Part shown: in pieces, positions 49,026-57,554 of the stretch
Numbering within the stretch: position 1 is the stretch's first letter
How the letters are laid out: each line of letters opens with the position of its first letter
NCBI RefSeq assembly: GCF_003946115.1
Contig: NZ_RHOH01000007.1
Coordinates: 89,800 to 153,799, forward strand
Direction: 5' to 3'
DNA length: 64,000 nt
From: Lacticaseibacillus daqingensis
Lineage (GTDB): Bacteria; Bacillota; Bacilli; Lactobacillales; Lactobacillaceae
Made by a program: the position numbers and the translations under genes
The notes under the pieces: generated by a model
The model's input: only the letters and a program-made list of their open reading frames with translations
The model's database searches: none
Told to the model about the DNA's origin: nothing

Positions 49026-51551
49026 TCAAAGTATCATGGCATGAACCGGAAGATCTTCACTGATTCCCATCTCCGGATCATAGTTCATTGTATAGTATAT
49101 CCCACCCTGCTTTGAGGTTTCAATATAACCGATTTGACTAAACTTACTTAAATTGTATACCTGCACGGTAAAGGCTTGCGCTTGCTTCATTAAAATGGAA
49201 AGATGATCCGCTGGGGTTTCCTTCGATAACAACGCAGTGATAATATCGAGACCACTGACTGCATGATCTTGACTGATTATTTCGCCATTCTCTAAGTCAA
49301 CGTTAGGATCGTAACCGACAATCACCGGTGTCGTAGGACTGTCAATAACTTGAAAATGGCGACTAATCGACTGAGAAGCTGCACTAACGAGACCGTAAGA
49401 CGCAAGTGGTCCTTGCGTGCCCAGTACAGGTTTGGCTCGTGCGACTGATGAAAAACGCGCATTGTTGACCAAGTGGCCTTGCGGTAGGAGATGGCCCCAG
49501 TCAAACAAGAATGATTTTTCATACGGGTAACGCATGGTTTGCATGCGATCGAAACCGTCATAATACCGTGCAAAAAATTGCTTGATGCAACTTGGTGCCA
49601 GCAATTCAGCGCTGGGATTAAGCTTCCAAACTGCGAGTGTGGCTGACTGCCCCGCCGTTAGTTCCTTTAAACTACTCATACGTTCTGCTGAACTCACCAG
49701 TCTAACAAGATGAACAAACCCGACTGGCATCTCGTGATTACGATTACAACGCCCCGCAGTTTGAACGACACTATCCAGTCCAGCCAAAGATCGGATAGCC
49801 ATCTGAAAGCTTAAATCGACGCCGGCTTCAATTAATCGCGTTGAAAAGACGACAACTTTCTGTTCGTTCTGATGTCCTAGCGCGCGCCGAATCCAATCAA
49901 ACCGTTTCTGACGATTAGCGGGACACATATCCGTTGACAGATGAAAAGTTCGGACGCCTTCTTGGGTGAACTGCTCATAGGCACGCTTAACTGCGCCCTT
50001 TGTATTCAATACAACCAGAACGCTATCAACACAAGTCAGCTGCTGAGTTATAAAGTCATCGAGTTGTTCGATTGTCCATTGTTCATCCAGATGCGACACC
50101 AATCGCGTTCGCGCAAACGTCTCACTAACTCGCTCAATATCTGGAACGATTTCAATTGGCTCTGTGGTTAATCCCTGGCTCAGCCGCTTATCGCTTAGGT
50201 CGGGTTGTGTGGCCGTGCAAAGCAGCACAGTTGCACGACCATGCGCGGTCACCCAGTTAACGAACGCGTTATGCATTGCAATCATTTTTATCGGTAGCGT
50301 CTGCACTTCATCCATAATGATAACGCTGTGCGCCAAGCGATGCATATGCCGCAGGTTGCGACTGCCGCTACCAAAAATTGCATCAAAAAACGCAACTTGT
50401 GTGGTCACAACCACCGGCGCATCCCAGGCATCTCGAGTATAGCGATACTCTTCACAAATCTGATCATCGTTCACGACAACATTTGAGTGATACTCAAGAA
50501 CGGTCGTCAGATCATCATCTGCAACGTTCAAGGCAGCGCGTATCGCCTTTGCATTTTGCTCAATAATCGTCGTATATGGGGCAACGTAAATGATTTGGTT
50601 CATCCCCTGGGCTTGTGCTTGGCGCAATGCGAATCTCAGACTTGAAAAGGTTTTTCCGCCGCCAGTTGGAACACTAAGACTATAGAGGCCTGAATCGCCA
50701 TCTCCAGCAATGGCACTCAAGTTCGACATCTGTTGCCGATCCAGGTTGAGCTGACGGGTAGCCTCGTTTGCACACACCTGACTCGACCGAGCCACAACAC
50801 TCGCTTCGTTGATTTGATTCAACTCCAACAGTCGTTCAGTACTCGTGAAAATTTGATTGGGACGATTAATCGAAAAGTTGGCCGTATCAGTATGATCGGC
50901 GTCAACGAGGCAGGATGCAATAAAGCGCTGGTAATACAGCTGATTTGCAAGCAGTTCATCCGCACCAATACGCTGAGCTTCGGCAACCACAGCAATGCAT
51001 TCGTTAATAAAGTCAGCGTGTGACATTTCACCGACGCTGAAATACGCGGTCGCTATTTCTGCTGGAGTCCAATCCGCCATCGGTTCTTGCATTTTGGCAA
51101 AGAACGGGAAGTAAGGTGCAAAATCATCAACTTCCGTCGTTACGACATTTTTGATTGGATCCAAGAAATCGTATGGGCCAAGTGGATTATGGTGCGCCAT
51201 GATGGCATTCGCCATCATGTCAGCCAACGTGACCACCGCCAATTCCTGAGGATCATCAAAGTCCCCTGTCAGCCAGTGGTTCTGACGTAACTCCTCGAAC
51301 AGAAGCCGTGCTCCTGCAAAGGCGTGATTAACTTGGGCGTTGTCGTTTTCCTTGATATGTTTTTGAAAACGCGCCGAATATTTACCTGCATCATGGAGCT
51401 GGCCAACCAGCCGACACGTGTGTTCAAGCCCAACAGCCGCACCAAATTGTGCAGATAGTTCCCCCGTTGCGATGAGGTGATCACGTAGGCCCTGCTCGCG
51501 AACGTTTTTTTCGCCCGCAGTATGACCGATGAATCGATGCTTAGAATCCAT
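49026..51551 (-). CDS. cas3: Cas3 helicase-nuclease (type I-C)
   Basis: An 841-residue protein that degrades target DNA recruited by Cascade. The HD nuclease domain is N-terminal (HDAGK at 53-57, HAFAGARL about 76, MAHHNP about 118); the SF2 helicase has Walker A VPTGGGKT at 294-301, DEVQ at 414-417, TATQP and QTAGRCNRN. All key residues appear intact. Its ATG overlaps the cas7 stop by 11 bp. It is the last cas gene and faces the array, whereas in the canonical I-C order cas3 is first. Confidence 0.96.
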   Translation of the reverse strand: MDSKHRFIGHTAGEKNVREQGLRDHLIATGELSAQFGAAVGLEHTCRLVGQLHDAGKYSARFQKHIKENDNAQVNHAFAGARLLFEELRQNHWLTGDFDDPQELAVVTLADMMANAIMAHHNPLGPYDFLDPIKNVVTTEVDDFAPYFPFFAKMQEPMADWTPAEIATAYFSVGEMSHADFINECIAVVAEAQRIGADELLANQLYYQRFIASCLVDADHTDTANFSINRPNQIFTSTERLLELNQINEASVVARSSQVCANEATRQLNLDRQQMSNLSAIAGDGDSGLYSLSVPTGGGKTFSSLRFALRQAQAQGMNQIIYVAPYTTIIEQNAKAIRAALNVADDDLTTVLEYHSNVVVNDDQICEEYRYTRDAWDAPVVVTTQVAFFDAIFGSGSRNLRHMHRLAHSVIIMDEVQTLPIKMIAMHNAFVNWVTAHGRATVLLCTATQPDLSDKRLSQGLTTEPIEIVPDIERVSETFARTRLVSHLDEQWTIEQLDDFITQQLTCVDSVLVVLNTKGAVKRAYEQFTQEGVRTFHLSTDMCPANRQKRFDWIRRALGHQNEQKVVVFSTRLIEAGVDLSFQMAIRSLAGLDSVVQTAGRCNRNHEMPVGFVHLVRLVSSAERMSSLKELTAGQSATLAVWKLNPSAELLAPSCIKQFFARYYDGFDRMQTMRYPYEKSFLFDWGHLLPQGHLVNNARFSSVARAKPVLGTQGPLASYGLVSAASQSISRHFQVIDSPTTPVIVGYDPNVDLENGEIISQDHAVSGLDIITALLSKETPADHLSILMKQAQAFTVQVYNLSKFSQIGYIETSKQGGIYYTMNYDPEMGISEDLPVHAMIL

Positions 51552-52476
51552 CGATCACTTCCACATGTAGGCCTTCGATGTTCGGGTCTTCAACGCTAAC
51601 TTCCACCTTAGTAAAGTCAGCGTCCTGATAACGACCTTGATCATCCGCAAACAACTCTCCCTTTTGAATTGCCACTGGATTTTTAACCTTAGTTGCGCCA
51701 TGGACAAGATACGGCGCTAATTGACCAAGCTGAGAATCGTGTTCCCACCAGATAAGCTTAATTACCGCCATTGAGCCTTCCGGACGGGCAGCAGAACTAT
51801 CGTTAACAAACAGCGTACGCAATGCTTCTTTCAACGCAGCGGCATCCTCCTGCGTAAAGCCACTCTTCTGCGCCAGCTCGATGTTGATACTTCCGTTGAA
51901 AACATAGACGCCGAATGGCACAACGGCCTTGGTGCCCATCGTATCACTTCCCTTGGCACTACCAGGCTCTAGGTTAATTGACTTAGTAATTTGTTCCTCG
52001 CGGATGACGATTGGATCTGTTGAATATGCGGCCTGAATGCTAACTGGGCCGCGCAGTGGAATTGAAACCCCATCTAGTCCATCGTTACTCCCACTTTTGA
52101 ACGGTAAGACTTGACCAAACGCACGGACATCAATCCAACTGGCGTTAGCTGCGGCCATAAGCGCATATCGGTCAACTGGTTGCTTCTTGGTTACACCCGC
52201 CAACACCTTCTGAACTTGCTCACTCGCTTTAAGCCGATCACGCAAATTAGTTGGCTCTCCCACGGGAATCCGGTCTTGCGATTCAACCAACACCGGCAAG
52301 TTCATATCTTGCCACCGATTGCGAATCTTACGTTTGATGGCCACATCGCTGATTTCTCCGAGCCCATCCGAGTTGACGCGTGGGCGGTTACTATCGAGTG
52401 GATCCCCGTTCGGATTCGCGTTCTTAACGCCAATGACGACTGTAAAATCAACTTTGTGTGCTAAAACATTACTCAT
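51541..52476 (-). CDS. cas7: Cas7 (Csd2), Cascade backbone
   Basis: A 311-residue RAMP protein that coats the spacer part of the crRNA. The start VDFTVVIGVKNANPNGDPL, with NPNGD and RVNSDGLGEISDVAIKRKIRN, is characteristic of I-C Cas7. ATG 52476 overlaps the cas8c stop by 8 bp (ATGAGTAA). Repeated copies bind along crRNA and flip out every sixth nucleotide, which matters for the small RNA described upstream of cas5. Confidence 0.96.
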   Translation of the reverse strand: MSNVLAHKVDFTVVIGVKNANPNGDPLDSNRPRVNSDGLGEISDVAIKRKIRNRWQDMNLPVLVESQDRIPVGEPTNLRDRLKASEQVQKVLAGVTKKQPVDRYALMAAANASWIDVRAFGQVLPFKSGSNDGLDGVSIPLRGPVSIQAAYSTDPIVIREEQITKSINLEPGSAKGSDTMGTKAVVPFGVYVFNGSINIELAQKSGFTQEDAAALKEALRTLFVNDSSAARPEGSMAVIKLIWWEHDSQLGQLAPYLVHGATKVKNPVAIQKGELFADDQGRYQDADFTKVEVSVEDPNIEGLHVEVIDGF

Positions 52477-54349
52477 GATCCTTACCCCCATTTACTTTCG
52501 TGGCCTGCCGTTCCGAAAAAATTTGTGCCGCTTCCTGCTGTAATGCCGTTCGCTGATCCATGAACCCCTTGAACACATTACCGGTCAGTGGGTCATCGTT
52601 CTTCATGGCGTTATCTTCAAACTGCTCAGTTGCCTGTTGCCAGTGTCCCATATACCGTTCACGTTCAGACTGAGCCGTCACTCTGGGTAAGTATGCCGTC
52701 ATCATTGCCGCTGCGATACGATTCCAGGTTGTGCTGGGTTGGGCGATAAAGCTGGCATAGAAACGTAATGCAGTCGTAAGCCGCGTTGTCCCAGCACCGC
52801 TAGTGTGGCTTTGGAGCGTCCGAGCGCGAGTTTCAATGAAGTCAGCGATAGCCAATAGTCGACCAAACACATAAGAGCGGTCGTGTTCATGTTCATTTAG
52901 CGACATATCCATCTTCTCCTTATCCAGAAACCGTGAATTGTAATTTAGCAAGCTATCATAGACAAGCACGTCTTGTGTCCAAACATCGGCCCCTTTTTTC
53001 TGGCCGCGCGTCACATTCGTATACCCCACGGGTTTACTGATGCGGCGATAAATCGCTTGACGGATATCATCTGGTACTGGCCGGCCATTAATGATTGCGA
53101 GTGCCAAGCGACTGGTTGCTCGCCGCCGGATTGCCGTGTACCGCTGGCCACCGGCACCGATTAAGTAGGCGGATTCGATCACCTGATTCAGTGAAGGCGT
53201 GAAGACGCCCCAGCTGCACTGAATCGTCGCGCCCCGATTCCACTGGAGCAGGTTGGCTCGAAACGTGCCAGATTGCATCAAATCGTAATACACAACGGAC
53301 ATTCGTCCCGTCGTGGCGGCATCCAAAAATAAAACGTTCACGCTCTGATCTTCAGGTAACGCCCTGACCCGTTTAAACAACGCATCATGATAGGCCGTGG
53401 CGACTTCTTGTCCGGCAAGGTCTCGCGGTCCTTCGAACACCAGCCGAAAAACGCCTGCCGCTGGTTGTGACTGTGCGTCTCCGCCCCGAGTCCAGACTAG
53501 AAACACACGAGAGTCTAGCATTATACCCTGCCGCTGAATCAACCATTTCAGTGCATGCGTCATCTTCTGCGAAGACTCCAGCCCAATGTGATAAAATTCC
53601 GTGTCTAAAAACATCCCCCGATAGGAAAACCCACTGCCATCATTCGCTGAAATCAGCTTAGCACTGCTAGCTGTTGGGTAAATATTCTTTTCCAGCATCG
53701 GTGCCTCAGGCTGCAAATTCCCAGTCAAGTAATCAATCGCTTCTGGCAAGGTGCGCTTCATGACAGGTAAGTAATACGCTTGCCACGCTTCAAAAAGGCG
53801 TTTATCTCGCCACGGAGTTTCCTCGCTAACGTCTAAGCTGACCAAAGCAAATCGGATGAACGATTCACCTTTTTCAATCCGACTAATCGCTTTCGCATCA
53901 TCAAATTGCGCTAATAAGTCTACCATGACGGTTGCACCCGCAGTATAGGTCGCCACAGCCTTAACAATTGGTGGTGCCTCAACATCTGCTGCCCAGTCTT
54001 TGATCGTCTGCTGATAGGCCAGGTAGCATTCCCTCGCACGTTTGGCTTTATCACCAGCATAAGGTGCAAAGTCACCGGCAACGTATTTGATTTTGTCATG
54101 CAACGGAAATGCTGCCACATTATTCGCCCGCCCTGCGGCAGTGATTGTGGCTGGAATCACAGTCAGGCGCTCATCATCAGCAAGCGCACGCGCACCTACA
54201 AACTTCCCCGCCTCATTGATGCTGATCTGGTAATCAACCTTTACTGAGACATGCGCTAACGGCATCAAAGTTTGCCCGGCGCTGTCAAAGCGACCTACCT
54301 CGTCTGCGTTCTCGTCGAAGGTTGCCACTAATTCTTGGTAGATAGTCAC
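52469..54349 (-). CDS. cas8c: Cas8c (Csd1), large subunit
   Basis: A 626-residue large subunit that recognises the PAM. TIYQELVATFDENADEVGRF, the Asn/Gly-rich middle (SANDGSGFSYRGMFLD, VFLVWTRGGDAQSQPAAGVF) and AIINGRPVPDDIRQAIYRRI are typical of the Csd1 family. The C-terminal helical part may also be made separately as Cas11c from an internal start, as known for I-C. I start at GTG 54349, one base after the cas5 stop, with GGGAGG about 9 nt upstream. Confidence 0.94.
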   Translation of the reverse strand: MTIYQELVATFDENADEVGRFDSAGQTLMPLAHVSVKVDYQISINEAGKFVGARALADDERLTVIPATITAAGRANNVAAFPLHDKIKYVAGDFAPYAGDKAKRARECYLAYQQTIKDWAADVEAPPIVKAVATYTAGATVMVDLLAQFDDAKAISRIEKGESFIRFALVSLDVSEETPWRDKRLFEAWQAYYLPVMKRTLPEAIDYLTGNLQPEAPMLEKNIYPTASSAKLISANDGSGFSYRGMFLDTEFYHIGLESSQKMTHALKWLIQRQGIMLDSRVFLVWTRGGDAQSQPAAGVFRLVFEGPRDLAGQEVATAYHDALFKRVRALPEDQSVNVLFLDAATTGRMSVVYYDLMQSGTFRANLLQWNRGATIQCSWGVFTPSLNQVIESAYLIGAGGQRYTAIRRRATSRLALAIINGRPVPDDIRQAIYRRISKPVGYTNVTRGQKKGADVWTQDVLVYDSLLNYNSRFLDKEKMDMSLNEHEHDRSYVFGRLLAIADFIETRARTLQSHTSGAGTTRLTTALRFYASFIAQPSTTWNRIAAAMMTAYLPRVTAQSERERYMGHWQQATEQFEDNAMKNDDPLTGNVFKGFMDQRTALQQEAAQIFSERQATKVNGGKDHE

Positions 54350-54350
54350 T

Positions 54351-55073
54351 CTAATCGCCTCCCAACAACTCGTGAAACAAGGTATCGACCGGCTGTTCAA
54401 TCGGCCGTGGCTGCATTGGTGGATCAACCAAACGAATCAGTTGAACATCTTCAACCGCCTCTGGCCGCGGAAATTTGATGATTCCGTTCACCATAGACGG
54501 ATTCCAGAGTCGAACCGAGAACTCGTTGTGGCCAGTTTCGCTAGGGTAGTTAAAACCATGAACCATTGTGCCAAAATAACGGATGGATTCCTCTCGGTGA
54601 TCATAAAACCCCTCATGCTCACCGAAGTGGATCGGCCGAACATACGCGGCACATTCTCTAGTTCCAAGATAAATATCCCGCCGACCGCCACGAGCTAAGG
54701 CCCGATTAAACACAGCTATGTGCTTTTTCATATTGCGATCCTGCCTCAAGTCATGTCGTTGCATGTTCCATTCGATGTGTGCTCTTACCTGGTAGCACGG
54801 GTCCTTCAGATACGAATAATAAGCAAGATCCGGGCTCCCATCCAATTGAATAGGCCGAATCCCCTTCGACTCAATTCGAATCTCACGCATGACACGAACT
54901 TCATCGATTACGTAGACTATAGTCGGCTTCCAGTAAACGCTCTCAACGATTCCAATCAGCGACTGATACGTTGGAATCGGTAAACTCATTCGCTCTGTCC
55001 CCTTGGTTAGAGCCGAAGTAAAAAGGGCATTAGGGCCCCAAACCTGGAACGTTAATACATTCTCACTCGACAC
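54351..55073 (-). CDS. cas5c: Cas5 (Cas5d), crRNA-processing endoribonuclease
   Basis: A 240-residue RAMP protein. In type I-C it replaces Cas6: it cuts the repeat at the base of its hairpin and keeps the 11-nt 5' handle. NVLTFQVWGPNALFTSALTKGTERMSLPIPTYQSLIGI is the conserved beginning and FSVRLWNPSMVNGIIKFP is near the end. I start at GTG 55073, because GGAGGTGA lies upstream; the frame can extend to a TTG at 55094. It is first in the interference operon and has its own promoter 75 bp upstream. Confidence 0.94.
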   Translation of the reverse strand: MSSENVLTFQVWGPNALFTSALTKGTERMSLPIPTYQSLIGIVESVYWKPTIVYVIDEVRVMREIRIESKGIRPIQLDGSPDLAYYSYLKDPCYQVRAHIEWNMQRHDLRQDRNMKKHIAVFNRALARGGRRDIYLGTRECAAYVRPIHFGEHEGFYDHREESIRYFGTMVHGFNYPSETGHNEFSVRLWNPSMVNGIIKFPRPEAVEDVQLIRLVDPPMQPRPIEQPVDTLFHELLGGD

Positions 55074-55147
55074 AGTAAAGTCACCTCCAAACAACGCTTT
55101 CTAGCTAACAGCCGTCCCGGCCTAAGAAACTTCTAGCCCATAAGTAG

Positions 55148-55196
55148 AGTATAACGCCAAAATCTATTTTCTTCAAAAATTATACACACATATGAA
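55148..55196 (-). promoter_or_regulatory. cas5 promoter with a PAM-flanked target of the crRNA-like RNA
   Basis: TTGAAG (-35, 55171-55176), 17-nt spacer, TATACT (-10, 55148-55153). Directly upstream on the minus strand is TTC (55194-55196), the I-C PAM, followed by ATATGTGTGTATAATT (55193-55178). This equals the first 16 nt of the guide in the neighbouring small RNA except at positions 6 and 12. A Cascade bound here would cover the -35 box and reach towards -10. Confidence 0.82.
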
Positions 55197-55204
55197 AATT
55201 TAAA

Positions 55205-55317
55205 TTAAGAGTACACCAGAACTCTGTATTCTGGCTCTTGACTGCAATTTTACACCCATATTTTTCAATTCACGTCCCACGACGTACTGATCTTTCAGTA
55301 ATAGTCTCATCAACTAC
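55205..55317 (-). ncRNA. crRNA-like Cas-regulating RNA (CreR type), candidate
   Basis: Transcribed from the promoter over the cas2 stop codon. It contains a degenerate I-C repeat (55262-55293): hairpin ACGTC/GACGT, then TGAATTGAAAA, which equals 10 of 11 nt of the normal crRNA handle. Next come a 22-nt guide, ATATGGGTGTAAAATTGCAG and TC (55240-55261), and a hairpin 55207-55239 (AAGAG/CTCTT outside, CCAGAA/TTCTGG inside) that could end the RNA. The guide fits the cas5 promoter beside a TTC PAM. CreR/CreA-like RNAs are known for other CRISPR systems; this instance and its function are inferred. Confidence 0.8.
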
Positions 55318-55323
55318 CCCCCA

Positions 55324-55352
55324 ATCATATCAGCTTGTCAGCAGTTCCTCAA
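55324..55352 (-). promoter_or_regulatory. promoter of the crRNA-like RNA
   Basis: TTGAGG (-35, 55347-55352, overlapping the cas2 stop), 17-nt spacer, TATGAT (-10, 55324-55329). RNA should start near 55317. Confidence 0.7.
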
Positions 55353-55636
55353 AGAATTATTGCATGATCCAGCGGTTCAACCTCGCGGGTGCCAACGTGT
55401 CTGATTTTGTTCGCATATTGCTTCCCCAACTGATAATAACGAACCGAATCTAAGTCCGGATCGATGATTGCAAGCATCTCGTGTTGCAATTGGTGGAACT
55501 GCAAATTATCAATCAAACATTCAAAAACCGAATTCTGTACCCGTTGACCGTAACGCCCACAAAGCTTCGCAACGCGAGCCAAACGCCGCGAACCCTTCGG
55601 TGACGTAATTGCAATATCATAAACAACCACAATCAT
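55349..55636 (-). CDS. cas2: Cas2, adaptation
   Basis: A 95-residue ferredoxin-fold protein of the Cas1-Cas2 integrase. MIVVVYDIAITSPKGSRRLARVAKLC and VQNSVFECLIDN are typical, with the Asp after the first strand. AGGAGGTCGCT precedes the ATG, 9 bp after cas1. It ends the adaptation operon cas4-cas1-cas2. Confidence 0.95.
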   Translation of the reverse strand: MIVVVYDIAITSPKGSRRLARVAKLCGRYGQRVQNSVFECLIDNLQFHQLQHEMLAIIDPDLDSVRYYQLGKQYANKIRHVGTREVEPLDHAIIL

Positions 55637-55645
55637 AGCGACCTC

Positions 55646-56677
55646 CTACTTCCAAAGAAACGGTGGGTACGCATCGATATCCCCGCGCAGATAACGCGCC
55701 AACAATAGCGCCTGAACGTGAGGAACCAGTCCCCATTGAATCTTTTCTTTCAAAAATGGGTGAACTAACTGTTCACTTCGCCGATCCTGCCAAGCTGCTA
55801 GGACAGTTCGTCTCCCTTGCTCCGTCAACAGCACGGCACCGTCTTCCTGACTCATAAAGTCGCGCTTACGGACCATTCGCTTATTGATCAGAGTTAGCAC
55901 AAAACGATCCGCAAAGACACTGCGGAGCTCTTCCATCAAATCAAGTGCGAGAGATGTTCGACCCGGTCGATCTGTGTGCAAAAATCCCACGTAAGCGTCT
56001 AGTCCAACTGCCTCTAAGGCGGCTGCACAGTCATGCGCTAATAACGTATAGGCATACGATAACAAAGCATTGGTTCGGTCAAGCGGTGGCCGACGGCTGC
56101 GATCAGAAAACGAGAATTCTGATTGCTGCTGTAAGATCAGCTCACCAAAAACGCTGAAATAAGCTCTCGCAGTATTCCCCTCGATTCCGCGGAGCGTTGT
56201 CGCATCGTTTACTTTTTTTAACGCTTGAAGGCCTTCCCGTAGCTGCTGAATTGCAGCGTCAAGCTGCGTCGCGCTTACTACCAGGCTATGATCGCGCTTT
56301 GCTCTAGCTAAAACCCAGCGCTGATTAAAAAGCTTGCCAATCAAAAATGCTTTGGCCAACTGCAATGCCTCAGTCTCACTGTCGGCGACACGATACTGCG
56401 CTCGCCTTAAAAGCACATTACCATTCAGCTCCCCTGTCAAACGGCCACAAAATTGACCTGTCTCTGACAGAAAGCTCAGCGCAACATTATGTTCAAGACA
56501 ATATCGCATTAGTCCAGGGCTAGCCCCTGGATAGCCGAAGGTAACAATGCCCTCGAAACTGATTAGCGGTAGTTTAGCCACTGTTTCGTGGTTACTGGTC
56601 ACCACAATATTGCCGCCATCCAACTTAAGATACGCTTTGGGGTTAGTCACATATAATGTTGTGAGAATCTTTTTCAT
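55646..56677 (-). CDS. cas1: Cas1, spacer integrase
   Basis: A 343-residue integrase. The metal ligands are Glu166 in LRGIEGNTA, His234 in GFLHTDRPGR and the acidic residue of LDLMEE (about 246-250). KAYLKLDGGNIVV and GIVTFGYPGASPGLMRYC are the N-terminal Cas1 pattern. The ATG overlaps the cas4 stop (ATGA). Confidence 0.97.
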   Translation of the reverse strand: MKKILTTLYVTNPKAYLKLDGGNIVVTSNHETVAKLPLISFEGIVTFGYPGASPGLMRYCLEHNVALSFLSETGQFCGRLTGELNGNVLLRRAQYRVADSETEALQLAKAFLIGKLFNQRWVLARAKRDHSLVVSATQLDAAIQQLREGLQALKKVNDATTLRGIEGNTARAYFSVFGELILQQQSEFSFSDRSRRPPLDRTNALLSYAYTLLAHDCAAALEAVGLDAYVGFLHTDRPGRTSLALDLMEELRSVFADRFVLTLINKRMVRKRDFMSQEDGAVLLTEQGRRTVLAAWQDRRSEQLVHPFLKEKIQWGLVPHVQALLLARYLRGDIDAYPPFLWK

Positions 56678-57327
56678 TCATCCAGCCGTCCTTCAATGTA
56701 TGCTGCCACAGAAGATTCTTTCATCAAAGCAGGCAGACAAATTTCCTGAAGCGAACACCGTTTGCACCATGGACCCGTCTTCACCTTTGGTGTATATTGA
56801 CGCTTCCATAACCGACGCATCTCCTGAAGTCGATCAAGAAGATCCTGACGCATTGCCTCGGTAAACTCAATCGTGACCCGCTGATTCGTCTCGAAATAAT
56901 ATAAGCTTCCGAAATCAATTCGTCCTCCGAGCATTTCCTCTAGACAAAGGGTTTCTGCCAGTAACTGGTAGGTGTCAGATAGATCCCGTTTCTGATGGCC
57001 GTGTTTGTACTCGATAATTTCCGGTCTATATCGTTTAGATCTTCCAACTAATCTCATTCCGTCATTAGATTCCGTGAATTCAACAGCATCACAAACACCG
57101 TAAATTCCTAACTCCGAGGAGTGAACTCTCATTGCGTGGACCAGTAGCTTGTCCTTTCGCTTCTCTCGTAAGCTTGGTGTATCAGCTCGCGTATGTTTAG
57201 CACGACCATCATAAGTGAGCGTATTTTCTTCCCATTGGTGCTCGATATGAATAAGTGCCCATTGACGGCGACAGAAGAGAAAGTGTTGAATACCTGAAAT
57301 CATTAAGTAATCATCTTCGGCGTACAT
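56674..57327 (-). CDS. cas4: Cas4, PAM-selecting exonuclease
   Basis: A 217-residue RecB-family nuclease with an Fe-S cluster. The cluster cysteines are Cys19 in FLFCRRQWALIHIE and Cys188, Cys191 and Cys197 in CKRCSLQEIC. The catalytic core is visible as LGIYGVCDAVEF, PEIIEYKHGH (Asp, Glu-x-Lys) and DTYQLLAETLCLE. Cas4 trims prespacers and fixes the PAM side. It is the first gene of the adaptation operon; its promoter carries a cre-like palindrome. Confidence 0.96.
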   Translation of the reverse strand: MYAEDDYLMISGIQHFLFCRRQWALIHIEHQWEENTLTYDGRAKHTRADTPSLREKRKDKLLVHAMRVHSSELGIYGVCDAVEFTESNDGMRLVGRSKRYRPEIIEYKHGHQKRDLSDTYQLLAETLCLEEMLGGRIDFGSLYYFETNQRVTIEFTEAMRQDLLDRLQEMRRLWKRQYTPKVKTGPWCKRCSLQEICLPALMKESSVAAYIEGRLDE

Positions 57328-57347
57328 AAGGACCCCTCCATATCTGC

Positions 57348-57376
57348 ATTATGTACGTAAGCGCTTACTATATCAA
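57348..57376 (-). promoter_or_regulatory. cas4 promoter with a cre-like palindrome
   Basis: TTGATA (-35, 57371-57376), 17-nt spacer, CATAAT (-10, 57348-57353). The spacer contains the perfect 12-bp palindrome GTAAGCGCTTAC (57357-57368), which matches the CcpA cre consensus at 12 of 14 positions. Binding there would block the adaptation operon. Confidence 0.7.
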
Positions 57377-57554
57377 GCAGATATTGTTTCGTTTAAACCA
57401 AATTCACTTAAGTGCTCATTTATCAACATTAATTTACAATTCGAAACATTCGTTATGATACCAATTCCTAAGTTGTTAAAAACAATTTAGCCCAGGCTAC
57501 TCACCCAAACCAAGCGCTCAACTACTCATTTTTTACGGTAAGACACCCGTCAGC

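Noticed and set aside
54351..55094. cas5 start at TTG 55094
   Set aside because: The GGAGGTGA ribosome site lies downstream of that codon; GTG 55073 fits it.
55205..55317. CreTA-type toxin-antitoxin RNA pair
   Set aside because: No second small toxin unit is present; the guide match is in the cas5 promoter, which points to autoregulation.
49026..57327. Missing cas6 as a sign of a defective system
   Set aside because: Type I-C uses Cas5d for repeat cleavage, so cas6 is not expected.
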